DNA of 64,000 nt from Labrenzia sp. CE80 (GCF_009650605.1 NZ_WAJT01000003.1:447684-511683); one strand, 5' to 3'; shown: positions 1-8,912, counted from the first letter of the stretch. Notes: generated from the letters alone by a model not told the origin. Translations and numbers: made by a program.

Positions 1-827
1 TCACGCAGATCAATGTCGCGGTCGGCCAGGTCATCGCGTCGCTTCAGGACGGTGCCAATGCCCTGCTGTATTATGCCGACAGGTTGTATCAATTGCCTCT
101 CGGCGTGATCGGCATCGCCATCGGCGTGGTCCTGCTGCCAAGCCTTACCCGTCAGTTGCGCGCCGGTCATGAAGACCAGTATCAACGAAGCCTCAACAAT
201 GCGCTTGAGTTCTCCCTGGTACTGACCCTGCCCTCGGCAGTGGCGCTGGCGGTTGTTCCCCATGAGATTGTCTCAGTGCTCTTTGAGCGCGGACAGTTCG
301 ATGCGCTTGCGACCGAAGGGACCGCGGCTGCGCTCGCGGCCTTTGCCTTTGGGCTTCCGGCCTTTGTCTTGAACAAGGTCTTTTCTCCAGGCTATTTCGC
401 GCGCGAGGATACAAAGACGCCCATGTGGTTTGCCGGGGTCGGGATGGCGGTCAATGTCGCTCTTTCGCTCGCGTTCTTCCCCTTCCTGCAACACGTGGGC
501 ATAGCCTTGGCCACGACGGTCGCCGGGTGGGTGAACACCGGGCTTCTGGTCATTGTTCTGTGGCGGCGCGGCCATTTCACGCCTGACCTGACGGTTTTGA
601 GGAAGCTCGTGCTGATCCTGATCGCGAGCGCCCTAATGGGCGTTGCGATCCACTTTGCCGCAATCGGTCTGGCCCCCTGGATCTCCGGGGCCAACTTCTT
701 GATCCGCGTCGCAGGCCTCGCCGCACTCGTGGCGACAGGCATGATCGTTTTCGGTGTCTTTGCCCAGCTGTCCGGGGGCAGCAATCTCGTCGCGCATTTC
801 CGGACGTTGAAGCGGCGCAACACCTGA
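1..827 (+). CDS. murJ: Lipid II flippase MurJ, C-terminal part (cut by window edge)
   Basis: MurJ moves the peptidoglycan precursor lipid II across the inner membrane. The reading frame is open from base 3, so the 5' end lies outside the window and about 274 residues are visible. They contain the family signature around QINVAVGQ, YYADRLYQLPLG and GIAIGVVLLPSLTR, then a run of hydrophobic helices, as expected for the second half of this MVF-family protein of about 14 helices. trpS follows 121 bases downstream on the same strand, an arrangement often seen in Hyphomicrobiales. The TTG at base 84 is internal and not the start. Confidence 0.93.
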   Translation, partial: TQINVAVGQVIASLQDGANALLYYADRLYQLPLGVIGIAIGVVLLPSLTRQLRAGHEDQYQRSLNNALEFSLVLTLPSAVALAVVPHEIVSVLFERGQFDALATEGTAAALAAFAFGLPAFVLNKVFSPGYFAREDTKTPMWFAGVGMAVNVALSLAFFPFLQHVGIALATTVAGWVNTGLLVIVLWRRGHFTPDLTVLRKLVLILIASALMGVAIHFAAIGLAPWISGANFLIRVAGLAALVATGMIVFGVFAQLSGGSNLVAHFRTLKRRNT

Positions 828-948
828 CCTGCAGAATTCACCATCGGTAAGCTCGATGCTTGCAAGAGCTTTGCCTGGTGCCGTAAGACCGTGCCATCGA
901 TCACCACAAGAGCCCTTCCAACCGGCATCTTGCGAAAAAGGACAGAAA

Positions 949-2028
949 ATGACGGCGTTCAAGCCCCGCGTCTTTTCCGGCGTTCAACCGACCGGCAATC
1001 TTCATCTTGGCAATTATCTTGGAGCGGTATCCCGCTGGGTCCCGATCCAGGATCAGATGGAATCGATCTTCTGTGTTGTTGATCTTCATGCGATCACGGC
1101 CGGTTTCCCGGATCCGGGCAAGCTGACTGCTGCGACCCGTGAAGTGACCGCGGCCTATATTGCCGCTGGAATCGATCCCAAGAAGTCGATCATCTTCAAC
1201 CAGTCCCAGGTGCGTGAACACGCGGAACTGGCCTGGATCTTCAACTGCGTCGCCCGCATCGGCTGGATGAACCGGATGACGCAGTTCAAGGACAAGGCCG
1301 GGAAGAACAAGGAAAACGCCTCTCTCGGGCTTCTGGCGTATCCAAGCCTGATGGCTGCCGACATTCTTGCCTACAAGGCAACGCATGTTCCCGTCGGTGA
1401 CGACCAGAAACAGCATCTGGAGCTAACCCGTGATATCGCGCAAAAATTCAACAATGACTTTGCTGCCAGGATCAAGGAGCTGGACGTTGGCGTGCCGAAC
1501 CCCACGCCTTCGCCGGAGCTGCCGGAAGACCTGTTCTTTCCGGTGACGGAACCGATGATTGCAGGTCCCGCGACCCGTATCATGAGCCTGCGTGACGGCA
1601 CCAAGAAAATGTCCAAGTCCGATCCTTCGGATCTCTCGCGGATCAATCTGACCGATGACGCCGAGGCCATCTCACGGAAGATCAAGAAAGCCAAAACCGA
1701 CCCCGAGGCTCTGCCGAGTGAGGTCGATGGCCTGAAGGATCGCCCGGAGGCAGACAATCTGGTCGGCATCTATGCCGCACTTTCAGGTCAGTCCAAGCAG
1801 GAAGTCCTTGGAGAATTTGGCGGCCAGCAGTTCTCGGCTTTCAAGCCGGCCCTGTCGGATCTGGCGGTCGAAAAACTCTCGCCGATGACGGATGAAATGC
1901 GCCGTCTGATGGCCGACACCTCGGAAATCGACGCGATCTTGAAGACTGGCGCGGAAAAAGCCTCGGCCATTGCCGAGCCGATCCTCAAGGATGTTCGCAA
2001 GATCATCGGTTTTCTCGACATCCGCTGA
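949..2028 (+). CDS. trpS: Tryptophanyl-tRNA synthetase
   Basis: This is the cytoplasmic class I enzyme that charges tRNA-Trp with tryptophan. The HIGH-like motif is in QPTGNLHLGNYLGA near residues 10-25 and the KMSKS loop reads KKMSKSDPSD. The ATG at 949 gives 359 residues, normal for bacterial TrpRS. The frame stays open upstream to 856, but those 31 codons have no family similarity that I can recognise, and an A-rich purine stretch precedes the ATG. A clear intrinsic terminator follows at 2057-2085. Confidence 0.96.
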   Translation: MTAFKPRVFSGVQPTGNLHLGNYLGAVSRWVPIQDQMESIFCVVDLHAITAGFPDPGKLTAATREVTAAYIAAGIDPKKSIIFNQSQVREHAELAWIFNCVARIGWMNRMTQFKDKAGKNKENASLGLLAYPSLMAADILAYKATHVPVGDDQKQHLELTRDIAQKFNNDFAARIKELDVGVPNPTPSPELPEDLFFPVTEPMIAGPATRIMSLRDGTKKMSKSDPSDLSRINLTDDAEAISRKIKKAKTDPEALPSEVDGLKDRPEADNLVGIYAALSGQSKQEVLGEFGGQQFSAFKPALSDLAVEKLSPMTDEMRRLMADTSEIDAILKTGAEKASAIAEPILKDVRKIIGFLDIR

Positions 2029-2056
2029 TACCGAGTTTCCCGAATCGTAACATTAA

Positions 2057-2085
2057 CCTCGCCCTTCATCTGGGCGGGGTTTTTT
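2057..2085 (+). terminator. Intrinsic terminator of trpS
   Basis: An 8-bp stem, CCTCGCCC (2057-2064) against GGGCGGGG (2072-2079) with one G-T pair, closes a 7-base loop and is followed by six T. It lies 28 bases after the trpS stop. Confidence 0.9.
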
Positions 2086-2151
2086 GTTGGCCGCAGACAG
2101 GCCTGTCCTCTACGGTGAGGGACTTATTGCAATTGTCGCGGAGATCCTGAT

Positions 2152-3105
2152 TTGACATCCCATGGCTACGAAACGGGGCGTTTGAACCTGCCTTTTGTCG
2201 GCATTTGTACTTTTGGAAAGTACCCTTATCAGGCGGATTGGGATGCCATAGACGCGGATGTTGCGGTTCTCGGAGCCCCTTTCGACATGGGCACCCAATG
2301 GCGGTCAGGGGCGCGCATGGGACCGCGCGGAATTCGTGAAGCCTCAACGCTGTTTTCCTTCGGCCACGCCGGGGCGTATGATTTCGAAGACGACATCACC
2401 TATCTGCCGGCCGAAACGACCCGCATCGTTGACCTTGGTGACGCGGACATCATCCACACGGATACCACCCAGAGCCATGCCAACATCGAAGCCGGTGTTC
2501 GCAAGATCCTGGCGGCGGGTGCCCTGCCGGTGGTGCTGGGCGGCGATCACTCAATCAACATTCCCTGCATCAACGCCTTTGACGCTGAAGATCCGATCCA
2601 TGTGGTCCAGATCGATGCCCATCTGGACTTTGTCGACGAGCGTCACGGCGTCCGCTACGGCCATGGAAACCCCATGCGCCGGGCCGCCGAAAAGCCTTAT
2701 GTCAGCGGGCTCAGCCAGATCGGCATCCGCAACGTCTCCTCGACAGCCCGCGACGGCTATGAGGATGCTAGAGCCATGGGATCCGACATCCAGTCTGTCC
2801 GCCACTTTCGCAAGCTTGGTGTGGAGCAAATGCTGGCCCGGATTCCCGAAGGTGCGCGTTATTATCTGACCATAGACATCGATGCATTCGACCCGTCGAT
2901 TGCCCCGGGAACCGGTACACCGAGCCACGGCGGCTTTCTCTACTACGAGATCCTCGAATTCATTGACGGACTGGCGCAGCGGGGCTCGATTGTCGGTCTG
3001 GACCTTGTTGAGGTGGCGCCGGACTATGACCCGACGGGATCCACCAGCACACTTGCCGCCCAGATTCTGATGAATACGCTCGGCCGGATTTTGCATCATC
3101 GGTGA
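2152..3105 (+). CDS. speB: Agmatinase/ureohydrolase family protein
   Basis: This manganese-dependent ureohydrolase most likely hydrolyses agmatine to putrescine and urea, but guanidinobutyrase or a related activity is possible. Metal-binding motifs are present in order: GGDHSI, DAHLDF and the late DIDAFDPS. The 317-residue length is normal for agmatinases. Start is the TTG at 2152, with GGAGAT just upstream. The gene stands alone between the trpS terminator and an unrelated exported protein, so context does not settle the substrate. Confidence 0.82.
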   Translation: MTSHGYETGRLNLPFVGICTFGKYPYQADWDAIDADVAVLGAPFDMGTQWRSGARMGPRGIREASTLFSFGHAGAYDFEDDITYLPAETTRIVDLGDADIIHTDTTQSHANIEAGVRKILAAGALPVVLGGDHSINIPCINAFDAEDPIHVVQIDAHLDFVDERHGVRYGHGNPMRRAAEKPYVSGLSQIGIRNVSSTARDGYEDARAMGSDIQSVRHFRKLGVEQMLARIPEGARYYLTIDIDAFDPSIAPGTGTPSHGGFLYYEILEFIDGLAQRGSIVGLDLVEVAPDYDPTGSTSTLAAQILMNTLGRILHHR

Positions 3106-3143
3106 CAGTGTATCTTCTTCTTCGCAATTGGTTGATTTCAATG

Positions 3144-3162
3144 CGATTCCTGCAAGGAATCG
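3144..3162. repeat. Short inverted repeat after speB
   Basis: CGATTCC (3144-3150) and GGAATCG (3156-3162) flank TGCAA. There is no T run, so it is at best a weak hairpin in the speB 3' region. Confidence 0.35.
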
Positions 3163-3215
3163 TAATCAGTTTGCGACAAGAGAAACGCCGTACTCATTTG
3201 ACGTAAGGATGATAT

Positions 3216-3770
3216 ATGCGTTTTTTAGCAATTAGCCTGTCTTGTGTGCTGGCGAGCCTGGGTTTCGTTCAAACTGCCGCCGCCCAGGACTTTTGGAGCT
3301 ACAAGGACTGGAACGTTTCGATTGAGAAAGTTGAATCGGAGCAGGACGGCCACAAGCGGTGTGTGATTTTCACAGGTGGTGACGGTCTTCCGAGCATTTC
3401 CGCGACATTTTTCAGCGGAGATGCTGGTCCTCCCTACAGTTATCCGGAGGTCTCCGTTTTGGAGCGGGCCTTTCGCGGCCACGCAACACTTATGAAAAAT
3501 GGTGAGCCGGTCTACTTCTCTTTCGATGACGGGGATAGCGTCACGGGGAAGGTTGAAGCCGGGTTCGATGAAGAGGGTTTTGCCTTCGCCAATGGGCGGG
3601 TGGCGCAGAAGGATAATATCCTGGCTCTTCAGGCGATGCGTCGCAATGGCGAGCTGGCGGTTTCCGTTGCCGGAGGCAGTTTGATCATCGCCTCGTTGAA
3701 CGGATTTTCGGCGGCCTACCTCAAAATGGCTGAGGTCTGCGAATTTTCGACCGAAGGGGTGCTCGACTAG
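3216..3770 (+). CDS. Exported hypothetical protein
   Basis: I do not recognise the family. The 184-residue product begins with a classical signal peptide (hydrophobic core LAISLSCVLASLGFVQTA, cleavage after AAA or AQ), so it is probably periplasmic. The mature part starts with WSYKDWNVSIEK and holds two cysteines far apart (in RCVIFTGG and near the end in EVCEF), compatible with one disulfide. The general pattern recalls small periplasmic proteins of the invasion-associated-locus-B type, but the match is too weak to name. The gene appears monocistronic, with a possible terminator at 3791-3828. Confidence 0.75.
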   Translation: MRFLAISLSCVLASLGFVQTAAAQDFWSYKDWNVSIEKVESEQDGHKRCVIFTGGDGLPSISATFFSGDAGPPYSYPEVSVLERAFRGHATLMKNGEPVYFSFDDGDSVTGKVEAGFDEEGFAFANGRVAQKDNILALQAMRRNGELAVSVAGGSLIIASLNGFSAAYLKMAEVCEFSTEGVLD

Positions 3771-3790
3771 CCACTTGCCGAAGAAACAGA

Positions 3791-3828
3791 ACGACAGGAG
3801 CGAGGCTGAGCACGTCTCCTGCCGTTTT
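3791..3828 (+). terminator. Probable weak intrinsic terminator
   Basis: ACGACAGGAG (3791-3800) pairs with CTCCTGCCGT (3816-3825) with one mismatch across a 15-base loop and ends in TTTT. The loop is long, so it may be weak. Confidence 0.5.
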
Positions 3829-3861
3829 CATGGCCGCTCTTGTCTAAGAGAGTGAGGGCTC

Positions 3862-4821
3862 TCAAAGCCCGTCGAAAAGGGCGGTCGACAGATAGCGTTC
3901 CGCGAAAGACGGGATGATCACCACGATGGTCTTGCCAGCCATGTCGTCGCGCTGGCCGACCTTGATGGCAGCGCTGAGCGCAGCGCCTGACGAAATGCCG
4001 ACGGGAACGCCTTCGGTCTTGGCAACTTCTCGGGCCATCGCGAAAGCCTCGTCGTTGGAGACTGTCGCAACTTCATCGAAGACAGATGTGTCCAGAATGC
4101 CTGGGACAAAACCAGCGCCAATGCCCTGGATCTTGTGCGGTCCCGGGTTGCCGCCAGACAGGATCGGGCTGTCCGTAGGCTCGACGGCAACCACGTGCAG
4201 GCCGGGTTTGCGGGCTTTCAGGATCTGGGAAACGCCGGTGATCGTTCCGCCGGTGCCGATGCCGGAGACAAAGACATCGACAGCGCCGTCAGTGTCGTTC
4301 CAGATCTCTTCGGCGGTGGTGTTGCGGTGGATCTCCGGGTTTGCCGGATTTTCGAACTGTTGCGGCATCACTGCATCTGGAGTCTCGTCGACGAGTTCCT
4401 GCGCGCGCGCGATTGCGCCTTTCATGCCCTTTGCGCCATCGGTCAATTCCAGTTCGGCGCCGAGGATCTTGAACATCTTGCGCCGTTCAACCGACATGGT
4501 CTCCGGCATCACCAGGACAAGCCGGTATCCTTTTGCGGCAGCCACGAACGCGAGGGCGATTCCGGTGTTGCCCGACGTCGGTTCGACAAGCACGGATTTG
4601 CCCGGCGTGATCTTTCCGGTCTGTTCCATGGATTCAATCATGGCAACGCCAATGCGGTCTTTGACACTCGCAATCGGGTTGAAAAACTCGAGCTTGCCCA
4701 GCAGGTTGGCTTTCACGCCATGAGCGTGCGCCAAACGGTCCAGCCGAACGATCGGCGTATCGCCAATGGTTTCGGTGATGGAAGAATAGATCCGGCCGCG
4801 GCCTGGCTTTTTGTCGCTCAT
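3862..4821 (-). CDS. cysK: Cysteine synthase A (O-acetylserine sulfhydrylase)
   Basis: This PLP enzyme makes cysteine from O-acetylserine and sulfide in the cytoplasm. The PLP lysine is in NPIASVKDRIG near residue 50. The substrate loop TSGNTGIALA and the phosphate-binding GTGGTITG are intact. At 319 residues it has normal CysK length. The ATG at 4821 is preceded by GGGGGACC. It is transcribed leftward, convergent with the exported hypothetical; dut lies 129 bases upstream on the same strand, but I see no evidence of an operon. Confidence 0.94.
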   Translation of the reverse strand: MSDKKPGRGRIYSSITETIGDTPIVRLDRLAHAHGVKANLLGKLEFFNPIASVKDRIGVAMIESMEQTGKITPGKSVLVEPTSGNTGIALAFVAAAKGYRLVLVMPETMSVERRKMFKILGAELELTDGAKGMKGAIARAQELVDETPDAVMPQQFENPANPEIHRNTTAEEIWNDTDGAVDVFVSGIGTGGTITGVSQILKARKPGLHVVAVEPTDSPILSGGNPGPHKIQGIGAGFVPGILDTSVFDEVATVSNDEAFAMAREVAKTEGVPVGISSGAALSAAIKVGQRDDMAGKTIVVIIPSFAERYLSTALFDGL

Positions 4822-4950
4822 GGTGGTCCCCCAGATTTGGCGTTGAAAGATCGCCTTTTAACGAATGAAAATTAGGTGCAATCGCAGTGAATTGCGAGGG
4901 AAGAAATTCCAATCTGGCAGCTCATCATGAAAACAGTGGCGCGCGCGGGC

Positions 4951-5403
4951 TCATGAACCGGTGCCCGTTGAGCCGAAGCCACCTGCGCCGCGCTTTGTCT
5001 CAGACAGGGTCTCGACTTCGATCAGATCCGCTTGCAGGACCGGAGCAACAACGAGCTGCGCGATCCGTGCGCCGCGCTCGATCGTGAAGCGCTCATCGCC
5101 AAGGTTGACGAGGATAATTTTCACCTCGCCGCGATAGTCCGCATCGACCGTGCCTGGGGTGTTGAGAACCGTCACGCCATTTTTCGCCGCCAGTCCGGAA
5201 CGTGGCCTGACCTGGCCTTCGAAGCCTGCGGGCAGGGCCATGGCAAGGCCGGTTGGCACAAGTGCGCGCTTGCCGGGCGAGAGCACCAGAGGCTCATCAA
5301 CGGCTGCCAGCAGATCGAGTCCGGCAGCGAGGTCGCTCTGGTAGGCAGGAAGTGGCAAATCGGCGCCATGGGGCAGGCGTTTGAGTTCGAGGCGGACGGT
5401 CAT
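4951..5403 (-). CDS. dut: dUTP diphosphatase
   Basis: The trimeric dUTPase hydrolyses dUTP to dUMP and pyrophosphate, protecting DNA from uracil. All five family motifs are visible: DLAAGLDLLAA, PRSGLAAKNG, NTPGTVDADYRGE, RGARIAQLV and the C-terminal RGAGGFGSTG. The ATG at 5403 gives 150 residues and has AGGAG 7 bases upstream; an extension to 5442 adds 13 unlike residues and is unlikely. Many Hyphomicrobiales have dut next to coaBC. Here they are about 2.2 kb apart, separated by three other genes. Confidence 0.95.
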   Translation of the reverse strand: MTVRLELKRLPHGADLPLPAYQSDLAAGLDLLAAVDEPLVLSPGKRALVPTGLAMALPAGFEGQVRPRSGLAAKNGVTVLNTPGTVDADYRGEVKIILVNLGDERFTIERGARIAQLVVAPVLQADLIEVETLSETKRGAGGFGSTGTGS

Positions 5404-5576
5404 GAAGGCTCCTGCGGAACATGCGAATGGTCGGCTACTCAATGGATTTGCTCAGGCCTTTGTCAACTACCCCTAAACTCCGTCCCCGATTTTTGAGCAC
5501 TCCCCTTGCGGTCGGTGCGGCGGGATGAAAAAGTGCGCATGATTCTAGTTTAAAGATCAAAATGGGAGTCTTTCAC

Positions 5577-5996
5577 GTGAACAAATTTCTAGTGCTCATA
5601 ATGACGTGTTTTCTAATGGCGCCGGTTCTGCCCGCCTCTGCACAAACGGTTGGGTTCGCAGATGCGATCAAGATTTTGGGTGCAAGCTGCGGCAAGGACA
5701 TCAACACTTATTGCAAGACTGCCAACCTTGGAAACAACGAGATCGGCCAGTGCCTGAGCCAGAATCAATCCAAGATTTCGGCCCAATGCGCGGCGGACAG
5801 CATTACTGTAACGGCCCTTCTTGAGGCCCGCTTTGCCGCTCAGGCAGCTGCTCCCAAGCTCTGTGACCGGGATGCTCAACAGTATTGCAAGCTGGTCAAA
5901 CCGGGCAACGGCAACGTTCTTCGCTGTCTGTTGAAGGCGCAGCCGAGCGTCAGCGAAAAGTGCAATACGGCCATAGACTTGGCCGGCTATCGCTGA
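5577..5996 (+). CDS. Exported cysteine-rich repeat protein
   Basis: This small exported protein of 139 residues has a signal peptide (LVLIMTCFLMAPVLPASAQ) and two copies of a strict cysteine module, C-x7-C-x12-C-x11-C. The first runs from CGKDINTYC and the second from CDRDAQQYC. The spacing matches the cysteine-rich (GLG1/FGFR-type) repeat best known from eukaryotic Golgi proteins and also found in alphaproteobacteria. Function is unknown; eight cysteines suggest disulfide-stabilised periplasmic domains. GTG at 5577 is preferred because GGGAG lies 8 bases before it; an ATG at 5562 overlaps that site. An OmpA-like gene follows 30 bases downstream. Confidence 0.75.
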   Translation: MNKFLVLIMTCFLMAPVLPASAQTVGFADAIKILGASCGKDINTYCKTANLGNNEIGQCLSQNQSKISAQCAADSITVTALLEARFAAQAAAPKLCDRDAQQYCKLVKPGNGNVLRCLLKAQPSVSEKCNTAIDLAGYR

Positions 5997-6026
5997 CCCG
6001 TTCCCAGCAGTTTTTGAGGTAAGATC

Positions 6027-6617
6027 ATGAAATTTAATACTCCACTGCCCACGGGACTGGCGACCTTTGCGGTTGTCTTCGGACTGGGTCTCTCCGCCGT
6101 CAATGCTCAGACCGCCCTTTCGCGCAACGAGATCGTCAATTCTCTTCAAGGTGCTCAGGCGAAGGTGGATATCAGCGCCGACGATCTGCGTAAGCAGGCG
6201 CTCGAGCACATCAAGAAGTATCCTGGCGATAACTCGACCGAAGTATTGCCACTGGCGGCGAAACTGGCACAACTGCGCCAGTTCAACGTCGAGATCACGT
6301 TCGACTTCGACTCGGATCGGATTCGTCCTGAATCCTACGAGACGGTGGGGATCATCGCCGATGCCCTGCACACGCCATATCTGATGGGCCAGACCTTTTT
6401 TGTGGTCGGCCATACGGATGCCAAGGGGGATCGGGAATACAATCTGAATCTTTCCCAGCGCCGCGCCGACGCCATTCGCGACGCTCTTGTAACGACGTTC
6501 CGGGTTCCCGCAGGCCAGCTTGAAGCCGTTGGTTTGGGCGAAGAGCAGCTTCGTGACCCTTCCAAGCCGGACGCCGAGATCAACCGGCGCGTCCAGCTGA
6601 TCAACGTCGGCTTCTGA
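6027..6617 (+). CDS. OmpA-family peptidoglycan-associated protein
   Basis: The 196-residue protein has a signal peptide ending at VNAQ and a C-terminal OmpA-like domain from about residue 88, with FDFDSDRIRPES, VVGHTDAKGDREYNLNLSQRRA and a final NRRVQL. Such domains bind diaminopimelate in peptidoglycan, so it probably anchors or senses the cell wall in the periplasm. There is no lipobox and no beta-barrel domain. It lies 30 bases after the cysteine-rich repeat gene and may be co-transcribed with it. A 15-bp hairpin follows at 6635-6670. Confidence 0.85.
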   Translation: MKFNTPLPTGLATFAVVFGLGLSAVNAQTALSRNEIVNSLQGAQAKVDISADDLRKQALEHIKKYPGDNSTEVLPLAAKLAQLRQFNVEITFDFDSDRIRPESYETVGIIADALHTPYLMGQTFFVVGHTDAKGDREYNLNLSQRRADAIRDALVTTFRVPAGQLEAVGLGEEQLRDPSKPDAEINRRVQLINVGF

Positions 6618-6634
6618 CGATCATTTACAACCAA

Positions 6635-6670
6635 GACCCTACCGGAGCGTGATTTCGCTCCGGTAGGGTC
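6635..6670 (+). terminator. Perfect 15-bp hairpin after the OmpA-like gene
   Basis: GACCCTACCGGAGCG (6635-6649) pairs perfectly with 6656-6670 across the loop TGATTT. It is very stable but has no T run on either side, so it may protect the mRNA 3' end or need Rho instead of acting as a standard intrinsic terminator. Confidence 0.6.
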
Positions 6671-6844
6671 GGACCATTTATTGACCAATCGCAATTTTGA
6701 CGCGCGCATTGTTCGCGATGAGTGAACGACTATGTGACGAATTCCCGACTTCTCAGGTCGACGTTCGAGACCCATCTTGGTTTAGGAAAGGCCGTTGTGC
6801 CGCTCTGCGGTTCAAAAAACGGTCGGCTTCACATGGGGAAGGTC

Positions 6845-7657
6845 ATGACAGTCAAAGACACTGCTCACTCCGCCGCGATTGCACCACTGTTTCTGGCGCA
6901 CGGGTCGCCGATGCTGGCGATCACCGATATCCCGGCCAACCGCTTCCTCCGCTCACTCGCCGGAACCATGCCGGATGTGCAGGGCATCGTCCTCCTGTCG
7001 CCCCACTGGGAGACGGAGGGGCAGAAGATCACCGCACCGGGAATCTTGACGACCATTCATGACTTCGGCGCATTTCCGCAGGCGCTGTTCGATATTCAGT
7101 ATCCAGCGCAAGCCAGTGCAGATCTGGTGAGCCGCGTCGTTCAGCTTCTTCAGATCGCCGAAATTCCGGCAGAAGAGGACGGATCATGGGGTCTCGACCA
7201 TGGTGCCTGGGTGCCGCTTTCCCTTGCCTACCCAGATCCATCCGTTCCTATCGTTGAGCTGTCGCTGCCATACGACAGCACACCCGAGAGCGTTCATGCC
7301 CTCGGCCGAAGCCTCGCCTCATTGTCAGAGCAGGGGATTCTGATCATCGGCTCGGGAAGCACGACGCATAATTTGCGCGAGCTGTTCCCTGAGGGTACTG
7401 AGCCGGCTCCCTGGGCCATTCGCTTTGACCAATGGTTGGATGATGGCCTGAATCGCGGAAAAATCGAGTGGTTTTCTGATCTCGGTGCGGGGCCGGAGTT
7501 TCGACGCGCCCATCCGACGGAAGAGCATCTTCTACCGCTCTTCTTCGCCATGGGTGCCTCGGGCCATGAAGCGGCGCCGGAGCTGCTGCATCGCAGCTAC
7601 TCCCACAGCACGATCAGCATGAGCTACTATCGCTTTCCGGCGGGAGAAGTCGTTTAG
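6845..7657 (+). CDS. Class III extradiol ring-cleavage dioxygenase (DODA type)
   Basis: This belongs to the LigB/DODA family (YgiD-like, 4,5-DOPA extradiol dioxygenase in E. coli), non-haem metal enzymes that open catechol rings. Conserved histidines are visible in LFLAHGSPM, LLSPHWET, GLDHGAWVPL and SGSTTHNLRE. From the ATG at 6845 it is 270 residues, the usual length, with GGGGA 5 bases upstream; longer versions from 6722 or 6833 lack similarity or a ribosome site. Its natural substrate cannot be told from sequence. It overlaps the end of coaBC by 4 bases, tail to tail. Confidence 0.85.
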   Translation: MTVKDTAHSAAIAPLFLAHGSPMLAITDIPANRFLRSLAGTMPDVQGIVLLSPHWETEGQKITAPGILTTIHDFGAFPQALFDIQYPAQASADLVSRVVQLLQIAEIPAEEDGSWGLDHGAWVPLSLAYPDPSVPIVELSLPYDSTPESVHALGRSLASLSEQGILIIGSGSTTHNLRELFPEGTEPAPWAIRFDQWLDDGLNRGKIEWFSDLGAGPEFRRAHPTEEHLLPLFFAMGASGHEAAPELLHRSYSHSTISMSYYRFPAGEVV

Positions 7658-8889
7658 GCGTTCTGTGACTTCAGATAATCCGCGATCCGGGCGACGAGGC
7701 GGCGGGCGACTTCCGTCTTGTCCAGGTTTGGCCAGTCCTCGACACCTTCTGCACTGACGATCCGCACCGTATTCGCGTCGCCGCCCATGACACCTGTTTC
7801 CGGGCTGACATCGTTGGCCACGATCCAGTCCGCGCGTTTGCGCTGCAGCTTGCCGCGGGCGTTGTCCAAGAGGTTCTGGGTTTCGGCAGCAAAGCCGACA
7901 ACTAACCTGGGTCGAAGGCGCTCGTGATGGCCGACGGTTGCCAGAATGTCCGGATTTTCGATCAGGTTCAGCTCAGGAGGCTGACCGGAGCCGTCCTTCT
8001 TGATCTTCTGAGCGCCTTCACTCGAGGCCCGCCAGTCCGCGACGGCAGCCGCCATGATGGCCACGTCTGCCGGCAGGGCCTTCCTTACGGCGGAAAGCAT
8101 CTGTTCGGCTGTTTCAACGTGGACAACAGCAACGCCCAGCGGATCAGGAATCGAGACGGGACCTGAAATCAGAGTGACTTGTGCACCGGCGGCGGCTGCT
8201 GCTGCCGCAATGGCGTGACCTTGTTTGCCGGAAGACCGGTTTGCAATGTAGCGCACCGGATCGATCGGCTCGTGGGTCGGGCCGGAGGTGATGAGGAAAT
8301 GCCGGCCGGCAAGCGGCAGCTCGGGCAGGTCCCGGGAAGGGGTCTCTGAAAGAAGGTGCTCGGCCGCGTCTGCAATCTCCATGGGCTCCGCCATGCGCCC
8401 GACCCCGGCTTCCCCGCTTTCGGCCATTTCGCCGGCATTGGGGCCAATGAACGCCAGACCGTCAGCCTTGAGTGTTGCAACGTTGCGGGTCGTGGCCGGA
8501 TGGGACCACATCTTCGGGTTCATGGCCGGAGCGACCAAAACCGGCTTGTCCGTTGCCAGAAGAACCGCGGTGGCCAGGTCGTCGGCGATGCCGTGGGACA
8601 TCTTTGCCATGAGGTCCGCGGTCGCTGGTGCAATCAGAACCAGGTCCGCGTCACGGGCGAGGCGAATATGGCCCACGTCCTGTTCAGCCTCCCGGTCAAA
8701 GAGTTCGGTATAGACTTTGCTGGCTGTCAGCGCACCGACGGCGAGTGGAGTGATGAATTGCTGCGCCCCTCGGGTCATTACGGCCTGGACCAGTGCGCCG
8801 CGCTCGCGCAGGCGCCGGATCAGGTCGAGCGACTTGTAGGCGGCGATGCCACCGGAAATGATCAGCACCACACGCTTGTCGGTGAGCAT
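7654..8889 (-). CDS. coaBC: Bifunctional phosphopantothenoylcysteine decarboxylase/synthetase
   Basis: CoaBC catalyses two steps of coenzyme A synthesis: coupling of 4'-phosphopantothenate with cysteine, then decarboxylation. The N-terminal flavoprotein CoaC half shows GGIAAYKS and PAMNPKMW; the CoaB half, after about residue 195, shows ITSGPTHEPIDPVRYI, SSGKQGHAIA and KIKKDG. At 411 residues it is a complete fusion. The ATG at 8889 has AGGAGC upstream. The gene lies 23 bases downstream of the LppC-like gene, on the same strand, so the two may be co-transcribed. Confidence 0.95.
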   Translation of the reverse strand: MLTDKRVVLIISGGIAAYKSLDLIRRLRERGALVQAVMTRGAQQFITPLAVGALTASKVYTELFDREAEQDVGHIRLARDADLVLIAPATADLMAKMSHGIADDLATAVLLATDKPVLVAPAMNPKMWSHPATTRNVATLKADGLAFIGPNAGEMAESGEAGVGRMAEPMEIADAAEHLLSETPSRDLPELPLAGRHFLITSGPTHEPIDPVRYIANRSSGKQGHAIAAAAAAAGAQVTLISGPVSIPDPLGVAVVHVETAEQMLSAVRKALPADVAIMAAAVADWRASSEGAQKIKKDGSGQPPELNLIENPDILATVGHHERLRPRLVVGFAAETQNLLDNARGKLQRKRADWIVANDVSPETGVMGGDANTVRIVSAEGVEDWPNLDKTEVARRLVARIADYLKSQNA

Positions 8890-8912
8890 CTGTTTTTGCT
8901 CCTGATGGCCCG

